DNA from: Dyadobacter flavalbus
GTDB taxonomy: Bacteria; Bacteroidota; Bacteroidia; Cytophagales; Spirosomataceae
Assembly (NCBI RefSeq): GCF_006149045.1
Contig: NZ_VBSN01000038.1
Location: forward strand, 62,001-126,000
Direction of reading: 5' to 3'
Length of the DNA stretch: 64,000 bases
Part shown: one piece after another, positions 61,315-64,000 of the stretch
Position numbering within the stretch: the stretch's first letter is position 1
How the letters are laid out: every line of letters begins with the position of its first letter
Notes under the pieces: model-generated
What the model was told of the DNA's origin: nothing
The model's database searches: none
What the model saw: the letters and a program-made list of their open reading frames with translations, nothing else
Made by a program: the position numbers and the translations under genes

Positions 61315-62565
61315 TCAGGGTGAATGATTGGGTAACTGAAGCTGGAAAGTGGTGCCCGTGCCTACGTTGCTTGTAAACTTTACCGTGCCGCCCATCAACG
61401 TTACATAACTCTGTACGATATTGAGGCCGAGGCCCGTTCCCTGTGCATTGCCGGCATTGGCAGCCCGGAAGAAACGTTCGAATATATGCACCTGATCATT
61501 TTTGGGAATACCGATTCCCTGATCTTCAATTTCAACCTGGATACTTTTTTCTAAGGAAATAACCTTCAGAAAGATCCGTTTGCCGGCATCGCTGTATTTG
61601 ATGGCATTGGACAGCAGGTTGAAAAGTATATTGCGCATCATTTGTTTATCCAGCCAGACCTCTTCATTTCCCCTGTAATCAAATATGATCTGCTGATCTT
61701 CCTTGCACAGTCCCTTCATTTCTTCCATCAGGCTCTGACAGAATTCTTTCAGGTCCATACGCGCCGGAATATTCTGAACTCGTCCTTCTTCCAGTTTGCC
61801 GATGGAAAGAAAATCATTCAGGATCTGTGTCAGGTTGGTCACCGTAGACTTGATGCGCTGGACGTGCTTATGCCTTTTTTCCTCATCTTCCGTCCGCGTG
61901 TATTTACCGATAATCGAAGCGGATGACAAAATGGTGGCCAGCGGCGTGCGGAATTCATGCGAAGCAATGGTCACAAACTGGCTTTTCATATTATTGAGCT
62001 CCCGTTCTTTCTGCAGCGCACGGATGACTTCTTCCTGCGATTTTTCCACGTTGATGATCGCAGCAGCCAGTTCCTTCGTACGTTGTTCAACCCTTGCTTC
62101 CAGCTCGGCATTCAGCTTCTGGATTTCCGAATGTGCTTCGATAATGCGGTTCTGCTGGATTTTCCTTTCGGTAATATCTACTACAAAGCTGACGACAAAT
62201 TCGCCGTCCGTTGTCTTGAAAGGGCTGAGGCTTACTTCAACCGGAAATTCAGTTCCGTTTTTTCTTCTTGCAAAAAGATCCCTCAAATGGCCCATTCCGC
62301 GCGCCCGGGGCAAATGCAGATATTTGTCTCTGTAACCAATATGATTTTCGTTGAATCGTTCCGGAATAAGCCATTCAATTTTCTTGTTGAGCAGCTCTTC
62401 GTTGGAATAACCGAACATTTCACTTGCTTTTGGATTCAGTTTAACAATATTTCCCGTTTTGTCAATCACAACAATACCTTCTGTCGCATGCTTGAACAAT
62501 GCGTCTAGCATTTCTATGTGACGTGTTATCATTAGGGCATATTTTAGTTTTTTCTTATCAAACAT
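61315..62565 (-). CDS. PAS-domain sensor histidine kinase
   Basis: 416 residues, no membrane segment, so cytosolic. One PAS domain at about 18-135 of FixL-like form (TEGIVVIDKTGNIVKLNPKASEMFGYSNEELLNK, HIGYRDKYLHLPRARGMG), a coiled coil (about 140-195), the HisKA box with H203 (ASHEFRTPLATILSSAS), and a complete HATPase domain (LFNLLSNAIKYSD, DQGIGIPKNDQVHIFERFFRA, GTGLGLNIV). Heme binding cannot be told from sequence alone. It heads a unit with the REC-cNMP-Crp regulator. Confidence 0.94.
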   Translation of the reverse strand: MFDKKKLKYALMITRHIEMLDALFKHATEGIVVIDKTGNIVKLNPKASEMFGYSNEELLNKKIEWLIPERFNENHIGYRDKYLHLPRARGMGHLRDLFARRKNGTEFPVEVSLSPFKTTDGEFVVSFVVDITERKIQQNRIIEAHSEIQKLNAELEARVEQRTKELAAAIINVEKSQEEVIRALQKERELNNMKSQFVTIASHEFRTPLATILSSASIIGKYTRTEDEEKRHKHVQRIKSTVTNLTQILNDFLSIGKLEEGRVQNIPARMDLKEFCQSLMEEMKGLCKEDQQIIFDYRGNEEVWLDKQMMRNILFNLLSNAIKYSDAGKRIFLKVISLEKSIQVEIEDQGIGIPKNDQVHIFERFFRAANAGNAQGTGLGLNIVQSYVTLMGGTVKFTSNVGTGTTFQLQLPNHSP

Positions 62566-63071
62566 ACCAAGTTACAGTACAAAGGTTAACTGCGCAAGCG
62601 TTTCCATATTAAATAGTTTGATTCCAGTTAATACATTGTTGTAATTTTCAGCTTTATAAAAGTAGAATATTGTATTATTATGAGTAGAATACATTCTATA
62701 ATTTGGATTCGTATTCGTGTAATTTGTTTATAATCTTTGAACATTCGTTCTTTTGCCTCTTCTGCGGAAGTACGTAGTATTATTACAAAATGTATTTTTC
62801 CAAATTCACCCGTTCCGAACGACTTTATAAATTATGCCGTGAAAATCAAAATTAAACAAACGGATTTTGCGGGAACATGACGAAAATCATGTTTGCGGAT
62901 AATAACCTTCCTGAAAAGACGCAGTTTTCCTGTTTTCTGCCGTATACGCTTTGCAGACAGAACCTTTACTATTAAAACACAGGCAAAACCGTCTTCACCG
63001 GCGCGGAAATGCCGTTCAGAACTCTTGCAAAAAACCGGGCAGGGCAGGGCAGAGCAGAAGCAAACCGCTTT
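62566..63071. other. AT-rich intergenic region
   Basis: About 500 bases, with the promoter of the histidine kinase at its left end and a short GGGCA tandem (63037-63051) at its right end. No gene is seen. Confidence 0.45.
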
Positions 63072-64000
63072 TTAGCGCGTTATGATCCGGGCAATTTCCG
63101 TTTCTCCGTTGGTAAGATGCATAACGATAAAGTGAAGTCCCGGTTGCAAGGCAAGCCCGGATAGTTGTATTTTACAACCTTCCTCTGAAAACTGGATGTT
63201 TGTTCTTACGATATTCCGTACGCTGCCATCCGGTTCCATAATCTGGATTCCGGAAATTTGCTTGCGTATATCAGCCAATTCAATTTGTATGTGATCTGTA
63301 ACGGGGTTCGGATAAAGCAGGGGTTTCATGCCGGCCTGTTTTTCTGCCGGAGTTTTTTCATAGCCCGTTTCACGCAGAAACCATTTTACAGCTGCTGTCC
63401 TCAGGCTGGAAGCCGCATCTTTTGCTTTAACGATGATAATGTAATTGGATGCACTTCCTGTTGCCGGACTCCGCAGGTTTCCGCCGATTGTTACCGATCC
63501 GGCCGGATAATCTTTGCTGTAAAGCAGTAATGTGTTGATGCCGGGTTCGTTGGTGCCAAGCTTTTCGGTGATGGGTTGCCAGCCCTGCAGCCATTCGGGC
63601 AGTGTGGTTGCACGCGGATCATAGGCTGCATAAACCGTCGCATCTTGCATCAGGCTGAAGGTGAGCACGGACGAGCTGTTGTTTTTCTTGTCATTATTCG
63701 GCGTTTTGATGAATGGTGCATCCAGCAGAAACTCGGGTACGGAAGTGATCACGTATGTACGGTCACTGTAATACAAGCTGTTGACATGCAGCTGCGACTG
63801 CTCGTAAATGCCGGAAGAATTTGTATGGATATCGGTTATCAGCGAATTGGAAGCCCCGGAAGTTACCTGCAAATTAACGCAGAATGATGCCGTGGAGCCG
63901 GTGGAAAGTCCCGTGGCTTTAATGGTACCGGTGTAGCTGCCGGCTGCAAGTCCAAGCGTACTGATGCTGACTTCCACATTCGTGCCGTTCAGGTTTACAT
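63072..64000 (-). CDS. T9SS type A sorting domain-containing secreted protein (5' part beyond window)
   Basis: The frame is open through base 64000; the GTG at 63977 is internal, since the codons before it continue a beta-sandwich repeat (NLNGTNVEVSISTLGLAAGSYTG). At least 308 residues are visible. The upstream part looks like an Ig-like or BACON-type repeat. A second beta domain with YYSDRTYVITSVPEFLLDAPF follows. The C-terminal part from LLYPNPVTDHIQIEL to the end is a T9SS type A sorting domain. Extracellular; the active part must lie outside the window. Confidence 0.88.
   Translation of the reverse strand, partial: VNLNGTNVEVSISTLGLAAGSYTGTIKATGLSTGSTASFCVNLQVTSGASNSLITDIHTNSSGIYEQSQLHVNSLYYSDRTYVITSVPEFLLDAPFIKTPNNDKKNNSSSVLTFSLMQDATVYAAYDPRATTLPEWLQGWQPITEKLGTNEPGINTLLLYSKDYPAGSVTIGGNLRSPATGSASNYIIIVKAKDAASSLRTAAVKWFLRETGYEKTPAEKQAGMKPLLYPNPVTDHIQIELADIRKQISGIQIMEPDGSVRNIVRTNIQFSEEGCKIQLSGLALQPGLHFIVMHLTNGETEIARIITR

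Overview
The window looks like chromosomal DNA from a Bacteroidota bacterium of the order Cytophagales, most like Dyadobacter or a relative. This rests on two SusC/SusD outer-membrane pairs, a Bacteroidetes-type ECF sigma/FecR pair, three secreted proteins with type IX secretion (T9SS) C-terminal sorting domains, AT-rich leaders without clear Shine-Dalgarno sites, and moderate GC. The genus is an inference. I see no rRNA, tRNA, CRISPR array, transposase or prophage.

Region 1 (1-4000): an enolase-superfamily epimerase (cut by the left edge) is translationally coupled to a DUF1611 protein. A divergent Lrp/AsnC regulator, a lipoprotein serine hydrolase and a small membrane protein follow. The epimerase/DUF1611 pair resembles a D-glutamate catabolic module.

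Region 2 (4684-21557): a large sugar cassette. It holds a TIGR04290-like methyltransferase, a glycoside-hydrolase-like protein whose barrel halves are in permuted order, a GT9/GT41-like glycosyltransferase, a pyruvyl transferase with an FrhB-like iron-sulfur partner, a histidine phosphatase, DUF1003, an SDR epimerase, a glycoside hydrolase-SDR fusion, an MDR dehydrogenase, a Gfo/Idh/MocA oxidoreductase, a GT4 and three tandem CgeB-like glycosyltransferases. From 15181 the seven last genes are closely packed or overlap. No flippase, polymerase, priming transferase or ABC exporter is visible, so the product may be a cytosolic glycan or glycoconjugate. This is the best candidate for an undescribed system.

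Region 3 (21685-38118): an orphan molybdopterin-binding subunit of the xanthine dehydrogenase family, a first SusC/SusD pair with a long leader hairpin, a block of about 175-bp tandem repeats rich in inverted repeats, a secreted malectin-domain T9SS protein and a large secreted M4 metallopeptidase with a T9SS signal.

Region 4 (38368-48667): a coupled DUF6152/DUF6644 pair, then a polysaccharide-utilisation-type locus. ECF sigma, FecR, SusC (with STN domain) and SusD run on the minus strand and converge with a divergent GH95-like hydrolase.

Region 5 (48907-64000): mostly minus-strand stress and regulatory genes. These are a PorT-like barrel with a coiled coil, SRPBCC proteins, a double-receiver response regulator, an LLM flavin oxidoreductase, a DUF748 protein, two YgaP-like (DUF2892) membrane proteins, a zinc alcohol/formaldehyde dehydrogenase, and a PAS histidine kinase next to a REC-cNMP-Crp regulator. 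The last gene is a T9SS cargo protein cut by the right edge.
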